This document shows positions 52,883 through 62,461 of a DNA stretch of 64,000 bases, one piece after another. The notes below the pieces were generated by a model, which worked only from the letters and a program-made list of their open reading frames with translations, did not search any database and had not been told where the DNA came from. The position numbers and the translations under genes are program-made. Numbering within the stretch: position 1 is the stretch's first letter; each line of letters begins with the position of its first letter. Source of the stretch: Panorpa germanica. Taxonomy: Eukaryota; Arthropoda; Insecta; Mecoptera; Panorpidae. The stretch covers positions 8,216,721-8,280,720 of the forward strand of contig OY783223.1 in assembly GCA_963678705.1 (NCBI GenBank), given 5' to 3'.

Positions 52883-52947
52883 CATTTATTAACATCAATT
52901 TCAATCAACAATTGAAAAATCGACCACTAAAAAATGAGAACAAAAGC
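52883..52947 (+). mobile_element. Family A element, copy A1 (right end)
   Basis: Resumes element A with CATTTATTAACATCAATTTC, then AATCGACCACTAAAAAATGA and a degraded terminal inverted repeat (GAACAAAAGC instead of GGACACAAGCCCA). Confidence 0.75.
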
Positions 52948-53392
52948 GTATTAAAGAAAGAATAGGGCACATCTAATTTTGGACTACTTTAGAATTAGAA
53001 TCGTAAAGCATTTTATTTTATTATTTTTAAATAACAGTTACCCATGAAATTATTAAAATGAATAAATAAATATTAAAATGCATTGTACCAATATGTAAAT
53101 TTATAAACTAAATATTTCGAAAAAAATGGAATAAAAAAATTCGATTTAAAATTTCTTACCAAAATTAAAATCCATATTTTTTACATACGGTTTAAATAAA
53201 AATATTTCTCAAATATACACCGACTTGATTTTTGTAGAAATATTTAAAAAACAAAAGATGTTCTAATTAAAAAATATATCACATCTCTGGTAACACTTAT
53301 TTTATTCAATGCAGTAGTCCATTTATTTAAGAATTAACAAAAATTATTCTGTTTATTTCAGTTATCAAATCGTTCAGGTATATTAGTCGACA
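52948..53392. other. Upstream region and 5' untranslated part of eIF1A
   Basis: AT-rich, no coding sequence. A good splice acceptor (TTTATTTCAG, ending at 53,361) lies 31 bp before the eIF1A start codon, suggesting a 5' untranslated exon further left. The start codon has A at -3 (GACAATGCC). No promoter element can be fixed. Confidence 0.5.
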
Positions 53393-53842
53393 ATGCCTAA
53401 AAATAAAGGAAAAGGAGGTAAGAATCGTCGCAGGGGTAAGAACGAGAACGAAACCGAGAAAAGAGAGTTAGTTTTCAAGGAAGATGGCCAGGAATATGCT
53501 CAGGTCACAAGGATGTTAGGAAATGGCCGCCTGGAAGCCATGTGCTTCGATGGAAACAAGCGGTTGTGCCATATTCGTGGGAAACTAAGGAAGAAGGTGT
53601 GGATTAATCAGGGGGACATCATCCTGATAGGACTCCGCGATTTCCAAGACGTGAAGGCTGACGTTATTCTCAAGTACAGCGCCGATGAAGCTCGCAACCT
53701 GAAGACGTATGGAGAATTTCCAGAAACTGTTAGAATCAACGAGACTGTCACTTTCGTTGAAGATGGATTGGACGACGATATCGAATTTGGTGATGACGTC
53801 ACTTCGAATGAAGAAGCAGTGGACCCCACAGATAATATATGA
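53393..53842 (+). CDS. eIF1A: Eukaryotic translation initiation factor 1A (149 aa)
   Basis: eIF1A binds the decoding site of the 40S subunit, helps load the initiator tRNA complex, supports scanning and start selection, and through its C-terminus recruits eIF5B for subunit joining. The frame is complete and intact. It has a basic N-terminal tail ([18 protein letters not shown]), then the OB-fold core at about residues 22-95 with [33 protein letters not shown] and [11 protein letters not shown] helical part follows ([21 protein letters not shown]), then an acidic tail ending in DNI. Length matches insect orthologues (human 144). The coding region has no intron and is clearly GC-richer than its surroundings. 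It is divergent from Psmb4, 1.5 kb away. An intronless parental gene or a retrocopy are both possible; conservation favours a working gene. Confidence 0.96.
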   Translation: MPKNKGKGGKNRRRGKNENETEKRELVFKEDGQEYAQVTRMLGNGRLEAMCFDGNKRLCHIRGKLRKKVWINQGDIILIGLRDFQDVKADVILKYSADEARNLKTYGEFPETVRINETVTFVEDGLDDDIEFGDDVTSNEEAVDPTDNI

Positions 53843-54140
53843 ATAATACACATTCATTTTTTATCATATATATTTCATTTTATTCCAATTTTTATTTAGA
53901 TATTCGAACTATTTTTTTTTGATATTATTCATTTCTTTTACTAAAATGTTTTCAATAGTTCGGTTCAATTTCATTTTGCAGTTTGTTTACGAGTAAGAAT
54001 GTATTTTTAACAATTAGTTTTTTTTGTTATTTATAGTTTCTTATAAATTTGTAAATATTTATTGAAGATTACCAAATACAAAATTTCAGTAAAAATAAAT
54101 AATACAATTCATTAACTTTGGTGGTTTTTTTTCTATGCCA
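53843..54140. other. 3' untranslated region and flank of eIF1A
   Basis: AT-rich and T-rich sequence without coding potential, ending where family A copy A2 begins. Confidence 0.6.
54094..54099 (+). promoter_or_regulatory. Candidate polyadenylation signal of eIF1A
   Basis: AATAAA about 250 bp after the stop codon, the first canonical signal seen on this strand downstream of the gene. The cleavage site cannot be placed. Confidence 0.5.
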
Positions 54141-54750
54141 TTATAAAACTGTACTATATATTGAAAAAGTGGGTTACTAGAACCTCAAATGTTCAATTAT
54201 TTTTTAATAACTCCTTATATGTTAGGAGATATTAACAATTAAAAGAGTAATTTTGTCTCTTTAATTATTAAAGGGATTCAACGTTGTATACATTCCAAAT
54301 GCATGTGACATCACAATCCTTGTGTAAGGCTACCAACCTTACAGCTCGTAAATCTATGCTATATGTATTTATATATCAAAATATCAAATATTATTTACAG
54401 CTATTTCAAGGAACAATAAAATTCCAATATTATGTCTGCCGTAACAGGGTTAAATAAAATAAAAACTTATTATTCTTTGACTTGACTTGATTATTTGACT
54501 ACCAACAGCTACAAAACATTACTACAGCACTGACCTACTCAACAAATAACTGACGTATACAATGCATTTCACGTCATACAAATATGGCCGACCATTTCTA
54601 GCGCTAAAACTACAATGCAAACTTTTAATTGCTATATCTCCGTCAACATTTAGATATTTAATAAAATAGACACGCCAATACACATTTATTAACATCAATT
54701 TCAATCAACAATTGAAAAATCGACCACTAAAAAATGAGGACACAAGCCCA
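54141..54750 (+). mobile_element. Family A MITE-like element, copy A2 (nearly complete)
   Basis: Runs from TTATAAAACTGTACTATA to a terminal GGACACAAGCCCA. Landmarks in order are TAACTCCTTATATGTTAGGAG, TTTAATTATTAAAGGGATTC, AACGTTG, CTGCCGTAACAGGGTTAAAT, TAGCGCTAAAACTACAA and AATCGACCACTAAAAAATGA. No coding capacity, so it must have been moved in trans. Its right end matches the inverted ends of copies A4 and A5. Confidence 0.82.
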
Positions 54751-54760
54751 TTACTTTGTA

Positions 54761-55043
54761 TAATAACTCCTTATATCTTAGAAGATATTAACAATTAAAA
54801 ACATCATCTTGTCACTTTAATTATTAAAGGGATTCAACGTTATAGAACATTTCATGACATGTGACATCACGTCCGCTAAATTGCTATCTCTTTTATACAA
54901 CAGAACGTAAAAAAGATAGCATATTCAACACAGAACTCTTATCTATAGAAAAAATAACTGACCTAACATTAATAGTGCAGACATGTTACGTCATAAATAT
55001 GGTAGACATCTGTAGCGCTAAAACTACAATCAACACAAGCCCA
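54761..55043 (+). mobile_element. Family A element, copy A3 (internally deleted)
   Basis: Starts ten bases after A2 with TAATAACTCCTTATAT and ends in AACACAAGCCCA. The middle is reduced to about half the usual length. It contains a hairpin region around 54,883-54,920 (CTATCTCTTTTA and TAAAAAAGATAG) that copy A5 also has and A2 lacks. Confidence 0.75.
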
Positions 55044-55855
55044 TTTTCAAGCTGATCGTAAACAAAGTGATGTTCTTGGGTATCTCTTTAAGTTGAACTA
55101 CATTTTTTTTAGCATAAGGTTTTGATATTGACTAATAAGTATAGGATTTCTACCACAGATGGGTCTGCTTTCAAACTGTGTTAAAAATATATAATTATTA
55201 TTAAATAATAAATGAACTATAGCAGATAATACTGAATTGAATGAAGTGTAAGGTAAATTTGCACTGGATAGAATGGAATCTGTAGCAGAGTTTACTGCAA
55301 CTTACAAAGTATAAAATAGGTTCACTGAAAATATGTAGATGCATTTCTGAGATCTAAGCAAGTTAGTAACGATTTAAAAAATTTTGTATTTTCTAGTCAC
55401 ATATACGCTATACAAATATACGTAAAATTTACGTAACAGATACGTTTCAATATTTCAGGAAACATTTTCCATAATTAATAAAATTTCTGTTAGTTACTAA
55501 TTAGCAATTTACGATGTTTTATTAAATAATTAATATCCATCTCGACATAATTAAGTTCCAGTTAATAAATCACTTCCTGTGACGTCAGACATCACTTTAA
55601 ATGTAACTTGATTGCTGTTCAACCCTTCACTGTTTCATCTACCCTCTCCTAGTTTAGGTACGACTTGACTTTACTCTAATTGATTTGAGTTAATTAAGCT
55701 GATAATATAATACAAACAATAATATTACTCTCAGCCACGTTAAATCTTAACACGCACAATTGCGTTATACTAAATAGTGTCTCACACCCCTTTAAGCCAC
55801 CTTACCTAAGTTCATAATCACCTCACCCTGGAATCAAACCACCTATACCCCAAAA
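55044..55855. other. Intergenic, no gene seen
   Basis: About 0.8 kb of AT-rich sequence. No ORF with family resemblance, no RNA gene and no repeat matched elsewhere in the window. Confidence 0.6.
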
Positions 55856-56460
55856 GGGCTTGTGTCCTCATTTTTTAGTGCTCGATTTTTCAATTGATGT
55901 TAATAAATGTGTATTGGCGTGTCTATTTATTAAATATCTAAATGTTGACGGAGATATAGCAATTAAAAATTTGAATTGTAGTTTTAGCGCTAGAAATGTC
56001 GGCCATTTGTATAACGTGAAATGCATTTTAACGTAAGTTATTTGTTGAGTAGGTTAGTGCTGTGGTAATGTTTTGTAGCTGTTGGTAGTCGAAATAATCA
56101 AGTCAAGTCAAAGAATAATAAGTTTTTATTTTATTTAACCCTGCTAAGGCAGACATAATATTGAAATTTTATTGTTCCTTGAAATAGTTGTAAATAATAT
56201 GTGATATTTTGACATATAAATACATATAGCATAGATTTATGATCTGTAAGGTTGGTAACCTTACACAAGGATTGTGATGTCACATGCACTTGGATTGTGT
56301 ACAACGTTGAATCCCTTTAATAATTAAAGAGACAAAATGACTTTTTTAATTGTTAATATCTCCTAACATACAAGGAGTTATTAACAAATAATTGGAGATT
56401 GGAGGTCCTGTTAGCAAACTTTATCTATATTTGGTACAGTTTTATAGAAATTAAGACATG
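55856..56460 (-). mobile_element. Family A MITE-like element, copy A4 (opposite orientation)
   Basis: Begins GGGCTTGTGTCCTCATTTTT and ends CAGTTTTATAGAAATTAAG. It is the reverse complement of A2 over almost its whole length with scattered changes. With A2 it makes a large inverted pair about 1.1 kb apart. The far terminal repeat (expected ACACAAACCCA) is missing. Confidence 0.82.
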
Positions 56461-57059
56461 GTTAAACAGATATTCCAGACGCATTTTCAAACAAATTCCA
56501 AAAACGGTTTAAAATTTGAGGTTATGTAATCCATACATAAACCAACCAAACCGAAGTAGTCTATTAAAGTCTAGTAGTGGTCTAATATCACTAGACCGTT
56601 AAATGGTAATTTAGTAGCTATAATTTGACTACTATTCCACTCAATCGTCCTTCTCAAATTAACCCCATCCTCTCTAGGTGTCTCCTCCTCCTCCTCCTCC
56701 ATCCACAATTTAAGGAGCTGTCTGATACGAGGGCAATATATAAAGCTAGAAGATTGTTTAACGTGGTGTAATATATCAAGTAATCTGCGGACCATATCTA
56801 ATACGGGCATTGTTTACCTAAAAGTGGTTGCTTGTCTGAGAAGGATGAGAAGGAGTGGAATATTGGGTTACAGGGAGCAGGGGGCGGGGAGGGGAAGTGA
56901 TCTGTCTTGGGAATAATATCATACAACTTGGAATACAATTACTTATCAAAATAAGACAATATGTTTGTTTTGAATGGGTTAGGATTCATGGGAATCGTGA
57001 CTTGACCAGTGGCGTACAAATAACACTAAATAAATAACTGTAGGTTCTTATTATGTTAA
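56461..57059. other. Intergenic, with one G-rich tract
   Basis: No gene seen. Contains a (CTC)n-like stretch at about 56,685-56,702 and a G-rich tract at 56,873-56,894 listed separately. The short open frames here have no recognisable content. Confidence 0.6.
56873..56894 (+). other. G-quadruplex-type motif
   Basis: Four runs of G (3, 5, 4 and 4) separated by loops of 4, 1 and 1 bases. This fits the canonical four-tract pattern and stands out in AT-rich DNA. Confidence 0.6.
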
Positions 57060-57812
57060 GGAGGTACACGACGTTAACGTAAATGATGAAAACGTTGTAA
57101 AATTTGGAGGGTCGATACAAATAGTTAAAATACATGCTGTCTCAAAATTTTAGAGACCTAGGGTTCATAGTTTTCTTTTTCTACATGATTAAAAATAGTC
57201 ATTTTCCATACAAATCATAATTTTTAGCTCAATTTCACCACATAATATAACTTTTAACTATAAAAAAAATGGTGACACGCCTTTCAAAAACTAGGTGTAT
57301 ATAAAAGAATCTTTTCTGTAACTATTGCAAAAAGAAAATTATCAAAAGGATACCTATATACGAAAATATTTAAATAAAACCTTTAAGAAACAGTAAATGT
57401 AGGTTATAAGCCGGCAACGTTGCAAATCCCAATTTAAGCGGAAAATTCAAAATCGGAATAAATGTTATATAAAATATAACAATTTATTGGTCAAAAAACC
57501 AAATTACGCATGCGTCAACACACGCAAATTTGCAGAGTTGCAAAATGTATTATTCCTTTTTCAAAATATTTAATTTGTATTTAAATTGAATTAATATAAA
57601 TTTGATATTAATTATAGGTAATTTTTAATTTATTAAACTATTATATGCCTAAAAAATCATTTTAACAAGCAAATGCAGTTTAATAGAGAATTGAAAAATT
57701 CATTTTCAAAGGTACAGTCCCAATATTTGCTTGTCCGTTATGTACTTCGTATTTTGCATTTCGTATTACCAAGAGATAAACTCTTTGCATTGACGGTACG
57801 TCCTGTACCTCC
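57060..57812. mobile_element. Family B TTAA-flanked MITE, copy B1 (753 bp)
   Basis: The 5' end GGAGGTACACGACGT is the inverted match of the 3' end ACGTCCTGTACCTCC (imperfect, extending to about 20 bp). The left flank is TTAA and the right flank TTCA, consistent with a TTAA target duplication with one change. TTAA duplication is characteristic of the piggyBac superfamily. There is no transposase frame, so it would be non-autonomous. A second copy lies at 60,172-60,912. Confidence 0.82.
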
Positions 57813-60171
57813 TTCAGCTAAGAGCATATAAAACCTTCATCTAGCCAAAAACTCTTCCTTTTAAATATCAATCAACATAATTTGCCTCTAAAGACATATT
57901 AAAATAGTCTACACCACGAATAATTCAAAATTTATAAATGAAAAGTTAGTTTCAAGTCCAACCGCTAGGGGCTCCACTGTCTATGGTAACAGGAAACTTA
58001 AATTGCGATCTAGAAAAGCACTCCAAGACTAGTCAACTATAAAGTACTTTGCAACTGATTCTACGGCAACTGCTAATGGTGCCAGGCTAGTGGACTGTTC
58101 GAGATGCGATAAATTACAACATCTCGGACCTATGTTACTTAGATACTATTGTTATCTCAACAAACAAGTATATAATATAATATGTTAGAAAGAGATAAAA
58201 TATACATATTAAAGCTGTATATGTAGTTAAGGTATAACGGAAAACATTGCTAATTTATTGAAACAACAACAATCAATACTGTCATTAAAATTAATTTGGG
58301 CACTAGTACAGTTTATTTCACCCTCAAAAGTTAAATGTAGGTCATTTTGTACATTGCTGTAAATTAATATATAATTAGCTATAATAAATATTTCTTGAGT
58401 GCACTTAACAGATTTGGCAAACCTTCCAAAACTACAACGAAATTGAAAAAGCAGAAATAAATAAGCACTCACCCCGTTACCAACCCTTATATTCAAGTGT
58501 GTATGCAGCTTTTAAGAGGGGGTAAGGTTTCAACTTTTTTTATTTATATTATTGTACAACATATTAAGTTTATTGTGTGAAAATTTGAAGTCGATTGGAG
58601 TAAAACTGTCGGAGATATAGAGTTTTAAGTCTTCATCTCTCTGATCTGGTTTCGTCTTTCTTTGAAACTTTTAAACGCGTTTTCTGACACTTAGGTTTTT
58701 CAGAGTCGATGTCCTCTCTAGCTCAAAATCTACTGCACCGATTGCTTTAAAATTGTGCACACTCTTTCTATACATGAATGCCGAGGTAACGCTGTCGAGT
58801 TTTATTTAACTTTTTAATTTTAACGTATTTTAAAATAACAAAGTTTCAGATTTTTTTCATGAAAAATCGGTATTTTGACTTTTAAGTACTGTAAAAAATT
58901 GAAAAATCAATAAAAAAGAAAAAACTCGACAGAGTTACCTGCAGAAACTTATCAATTAATGAAATCCTTTTGGTTTTCTGATTTCAAAAAATCCAGTGAT
59001 GAGTTATGAGTGGCACCGCAATGTTACTTTTTTTTTGTGACGTCTGCGGAGATTCGCTGTCAATGTCTCATTTCTTGATATTTATTTATGAAAATTTCAC
59101 AAAGTATTCTTCAAATGTTATTTTATCATGTAGTTATTATAGAAATAATTATATATGAACTGTGTCGTCAAAAAACATTATCGAAAATATGCTTCAATCC
59201 AATAATTAGGTTCATATGATTAGTATTTAAGCAAAGAGTTATTAAAATACTAAATTTAATGCATCCAGTGAACTAGCTTAAAGTCAGGATAGAAAATGTA
59301 CCTGTCATTCGATATATTCCCCTTCTTCGTTGAGCCCCCATTTTTACATCACGACTTGATTAATTCATCAATTAATCCGCATCAACTAAACTAGAACTTT
59401 GGAAACTAACAAATGATTCATTACCTCCCACTTGAAATTCCCTTAAATTGTTTAAATTGATTTGTTTACATTTTGCAATTGAAAATGTTTCACACAGATG
59501 GCTCTAGCTGTGCTATAGCGATTGGTGCGCCACGCCACACCACGGTGTCAATGTTTATCATTTAACAAATTATCATAAATCAACAGTGATTGATTAACAT
59601 CATCTGCAATCGTGTTATCGGATCAATTGCCGGTCAACCCTGTTCCCATCCCCATAGTCACCCACCCACGTTACGTCTTATCGTTGCTAACACAATGCGA
59701 GGGGCGGGGGGAGGGGGCATCGGTCTGGTGAATGTTGACCTTCAGATAATCCTTATGATTTGTGATTATTGAATTGGATACATCACTGAAATGTATCACA
59801 AGCTATTGTACATAAAGGCAGGCTATTGTATTTGATTGAAATTGAATTTATTATAGAACATTTCAACAGTCGAGTTGTTATAGAATTTTATTGTAATAAG
59901 TATACTAAATAAAGTACTGACTTCAATAAATATTCTGTTATATTTAGTTAACATTTTGGAGTCACTTTACCATCATATTGAAGATGCGTATGATATTTTA
60001 GTCATGAAAGAGTTCTTTTACACTTCAGTTTCTTTAACCTTTCTTTTTCTTTCTACCAGTCGGAACACAAATGAAGTTGATGCGAGCTATAATTGAAGTG
60101 CAATAGTGACAGAAACGTCACAAAACAGGATACTTCACCAAATTGTTTACAGGGATCTTGTCTTTATTTAA
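57813..60171. other. Intergenic, no gene seen
   Basis: About 2.4 kb without a credible coding region. It holds an imperfect inverted repeat around 58,785-58,939 and a G-rich stretch at 59,701-59,717. The 58,560-58,760 part (GGAGATATAGAG, CTCAAAATCTACTGCACCGA) reads like old dispersed repeat sequence, which I cannot assign. Confidence 0.55.
58785..58939. repeat. Imperfect inverted repeat
   Basis: GGTAACGCTGTCGAGTTTTAT near 58,785 pairs with AAAACTCGACAGAGTTACC ending at 58,939 with few mismatches. The AT-rich middle has further self-complementary parts such as TTTTTTTCATGAAAAA. Could be a hairpin-forming repeat or the ends of an old element. Confidence 0.5.
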
Positions 60172-60912
60172 GGAGGTACATGAGGTTAACGTAAATGATG
60201 AAAACGTGAAATTTGGAGGGTCGATACAAATAGTTAAAATACATGCCGTCTCAAAATTTTAGAGACTTAGGGTTGATAGTTTTCTTTTTATACATGATTA
60301 AAAATAGTCATTTTCCATACAAATCATAATTTTTAGCTCAATTTCACCACATAATATAACTTTTAACTATAAAAAAATGGTGACACGGCTTTCAAAAACT
60401 AGGTGTATATAAAATAATCTTTTCTGTAACTATTGCAAAAAGAAAATTATCAAAAGGATACCTATATACGAAAATATTTAAATAAAACCAGTAAGAAACA
60501 GTAAATGTAGGTTATAAGCCGGCAACGTTGCAAATCCCAAATGTTATATAAAATATAACAATTTATTGGTCAAAGAACCAAATCACGCATGCGTCAACAC
60601 ACGTAAATTGCAGCGTTGCAAAATTTATTATCCCTTTTTCAAAATATGCCAATTTGAGCGGGAAATTCAAAATCGGAATAAATGTTATATAAAATATAAC
60701 AATTTATTGGTCAAAGAACCATATCACGCATGCGTCAATACACGCATGCGTAATTTTTCATTTATTAAACTATTATATGCATAAAAAAATCCGAAAAATT
60801 CATTTTCAAAGGTACAGTCCCAATATTTACTCGTCCCTCATGTATTTCGTATTTTGCATTTCGTATTACCGAGAGATAAACTTTTAGTATTGACGGTACG
60901 TCCTCTACCTCC
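60172..60912. mobile_element. Family B TTAA-flanked MITE, copy B2 (741 bp)
   Basis: Same terminal structure as B1: starts GGAGGTACATGAGGTTAACG and ends GTCCTCTACCTCC. It is flanked by an intact TTAA on both sides (60,168-60,171 and 60,913-60,916). Most of the body is nearly identical to B1. It differs by a local duplication: a 62-bp segment containing GTTATATAAAATATAAC and ACGCATGCGT occurs at 60,541 and again at 60,682. Confidence 0.85.
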
Positions 60913-60916
60913 TTAA

Positions 60917-61757
60917 TGGAAATGTAACAACATGTCTTTAAACTTTGGTAAAAAAATAAAACGCAACGTTGAGTAAAAAATATTACGTTAAATAATACAT
61001 AAGTTTAAGTTTTATGTGGCATAAAACTCGTATAGATTCTTAGTCCCTTCTGCCACTAGTTTGACATAACTAATACGGCTCTGTCACACACAAATTAGCA
61101 CGGCGTTAAGATTAGCGCAATGTACTTACATAATTTAATTCTTTTATTTTTGTTTGTCACATTGTTGTTCATTTTAATTGTTGTTTCCAAACTTTACGCA
61201 ACTTATTTTATATTAGTTCAAAAGTACCAACCCCCTAAAAACAAAAAACAAAAACAAAATAACATAAAAAATTCAAATAAAATTTTAATTAAATTTTCTA
61301 ACTGAAATTTTCTACTTATAAATATGTGTGTTTATATAATATTGTGTTAATTTCCTGCTTGACTATAATTAGGGAGGAAACTTTTCCAAACATGAATCTT
61401 TTTACCGTTGTAGGGCAAGAGAATAGGGGTGTTATGTGTGCAGTGTTTGGGGTGTACCTCTACCGTCTACGTCAGGCATGCCAACTGTTACATGTTTCAA
61501 AGTTTTTAAATGTTTTATTTAGTATTTTATACTTTTATATGGGGGCGCTGGGGAGCTATTGCACGCGAATATCTAGTTATAGGATTTTTAAGTCTTACTC
61601 GTTGCTCTTTCTTTGCGCCATGTTATGTTTTGTATCATTCTTGAATCTTTTTTGATATAATGAATTACTAGTTTACTCTATCGTGTGATAATATATTAGT
61701 TTTTAGGTTGGTATTACGAGAGGTGATGGATTAGCAAAGACTCAAACCATTAACAGC
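60917..61757. other. Intergenic, no gene seen
   Basis: AT-rich. Open frames at 61,120-61,305 (hydrophobic then lysine/asparagine-rich) and 61,326-61,655 (cysteine- and leucine-rich) have low-complexity, composition-driven content and no recognisable domain. I do not call them genes. Confidence 0.5.
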
Positions 61758-62461
61758 AGGTTTGAGACACATTTTTTAGTGGTCGATTTTTCAATTGTTG
61801 ATTGAAATTGATGTTAATAAATGTGTATTGGCGTGTCTATTTCATTAAATATCTAAATATTGACGGAGATATAGCAATTAAAAGTTTGAATTGTAATTTT
61901 AGCGCTAGAAATGGTCGGCCATATTTGTATGATGTGAAATGCATTTTAACGTCAGTTATTTGTTGAGTAGGTCAGTGCTGTGGTAATATTCTGTAGCTGT
62001 TGGTAGTCAAATAATTCACTCAAATCAAAGAATAATAACTTTTTATTTTATTTAACCCTGTTACGGCAGATATAATATTGAAATTTTATTGTTCCTTGAA
62101 ATAGCTGTAAATAATATTTGTTATTTTGATGTATAAATACATATAACAGAGATTTATGAGCTGTAAGGATGGTAACATGTAAACTTGTCAGAGTTCTGTC
62201 AAAAATATATCTCTTTTACGCTCTGTTGTATAAAAGAGATAGCAACATAGCCGTTGTTAGGTCACATGCATTTGGAATGTTGTACAACGTTGAATCCCTT
62301 TAATAATTAAAGAGACAAAATGACTTTTTTAATTGTTAATATCTCTTAACATATAAGGAGTTATTAAAAAATAATTGAACATTTGATTGTGGGTTCTAGT
62401 AACCCACTTTATTAATATATAACACACTTTTATAGAAATTAAGACATAGGACACAAACCCA
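61758..62461 (-). mobile_element. Family A MITE-like element, copy A5 (longest)
   Basis: Same orientation as A4 and the only copy with both ends present. The left end is AGGTTTGAGACACATTTTTT and the right end ACATAGGACACAAACCC. These are inverted relatives of the GGGCTTGTGTCCT terminus of A2 and A4. It contains an 11-bp-stem hairpin (TATCTCTTTTA at 62,208, TAAAAGAGATA at 62,231) that is shared with A3. No coding capacity. Confidence 0.82.

Noticed and set aside
53585-53857. Minus-strand ORFs over eIF1A
   Set aside because: Shadows of the strongly conserved plus-strand eIF1A frame.
54522-55055. 60-64 codon ORFs within family A elements
   Set aside because: They are contained in repeats, are not preserved between copies and have no protein resemblance.
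55580-55587. TGACGTCA, a perfect CRE/ATF-type palindrome
   Set aside because: A single 8-bp match with no nearby gene start; expected by chance in a window of this size.
59701-59717. G-rich run as a quadruplex
   Set aside because: Only three separated G-runs (4, 6, 5), so it does not meet the four-tract pattern.
60566-60784. 72-codon ORF with an internal repeated peptide
   Set aside because: The peptide repeat only reflects the 141-bp-spaced DNA duplication inside MITE B2, and B1 does not keep the frame.
61326-61655. 109-codon hydrophobic ORF
   Set aside because: Looks membrane-like, but T-rich DNA yields such frames easily. No signal of a known family and no splice or start context of note.
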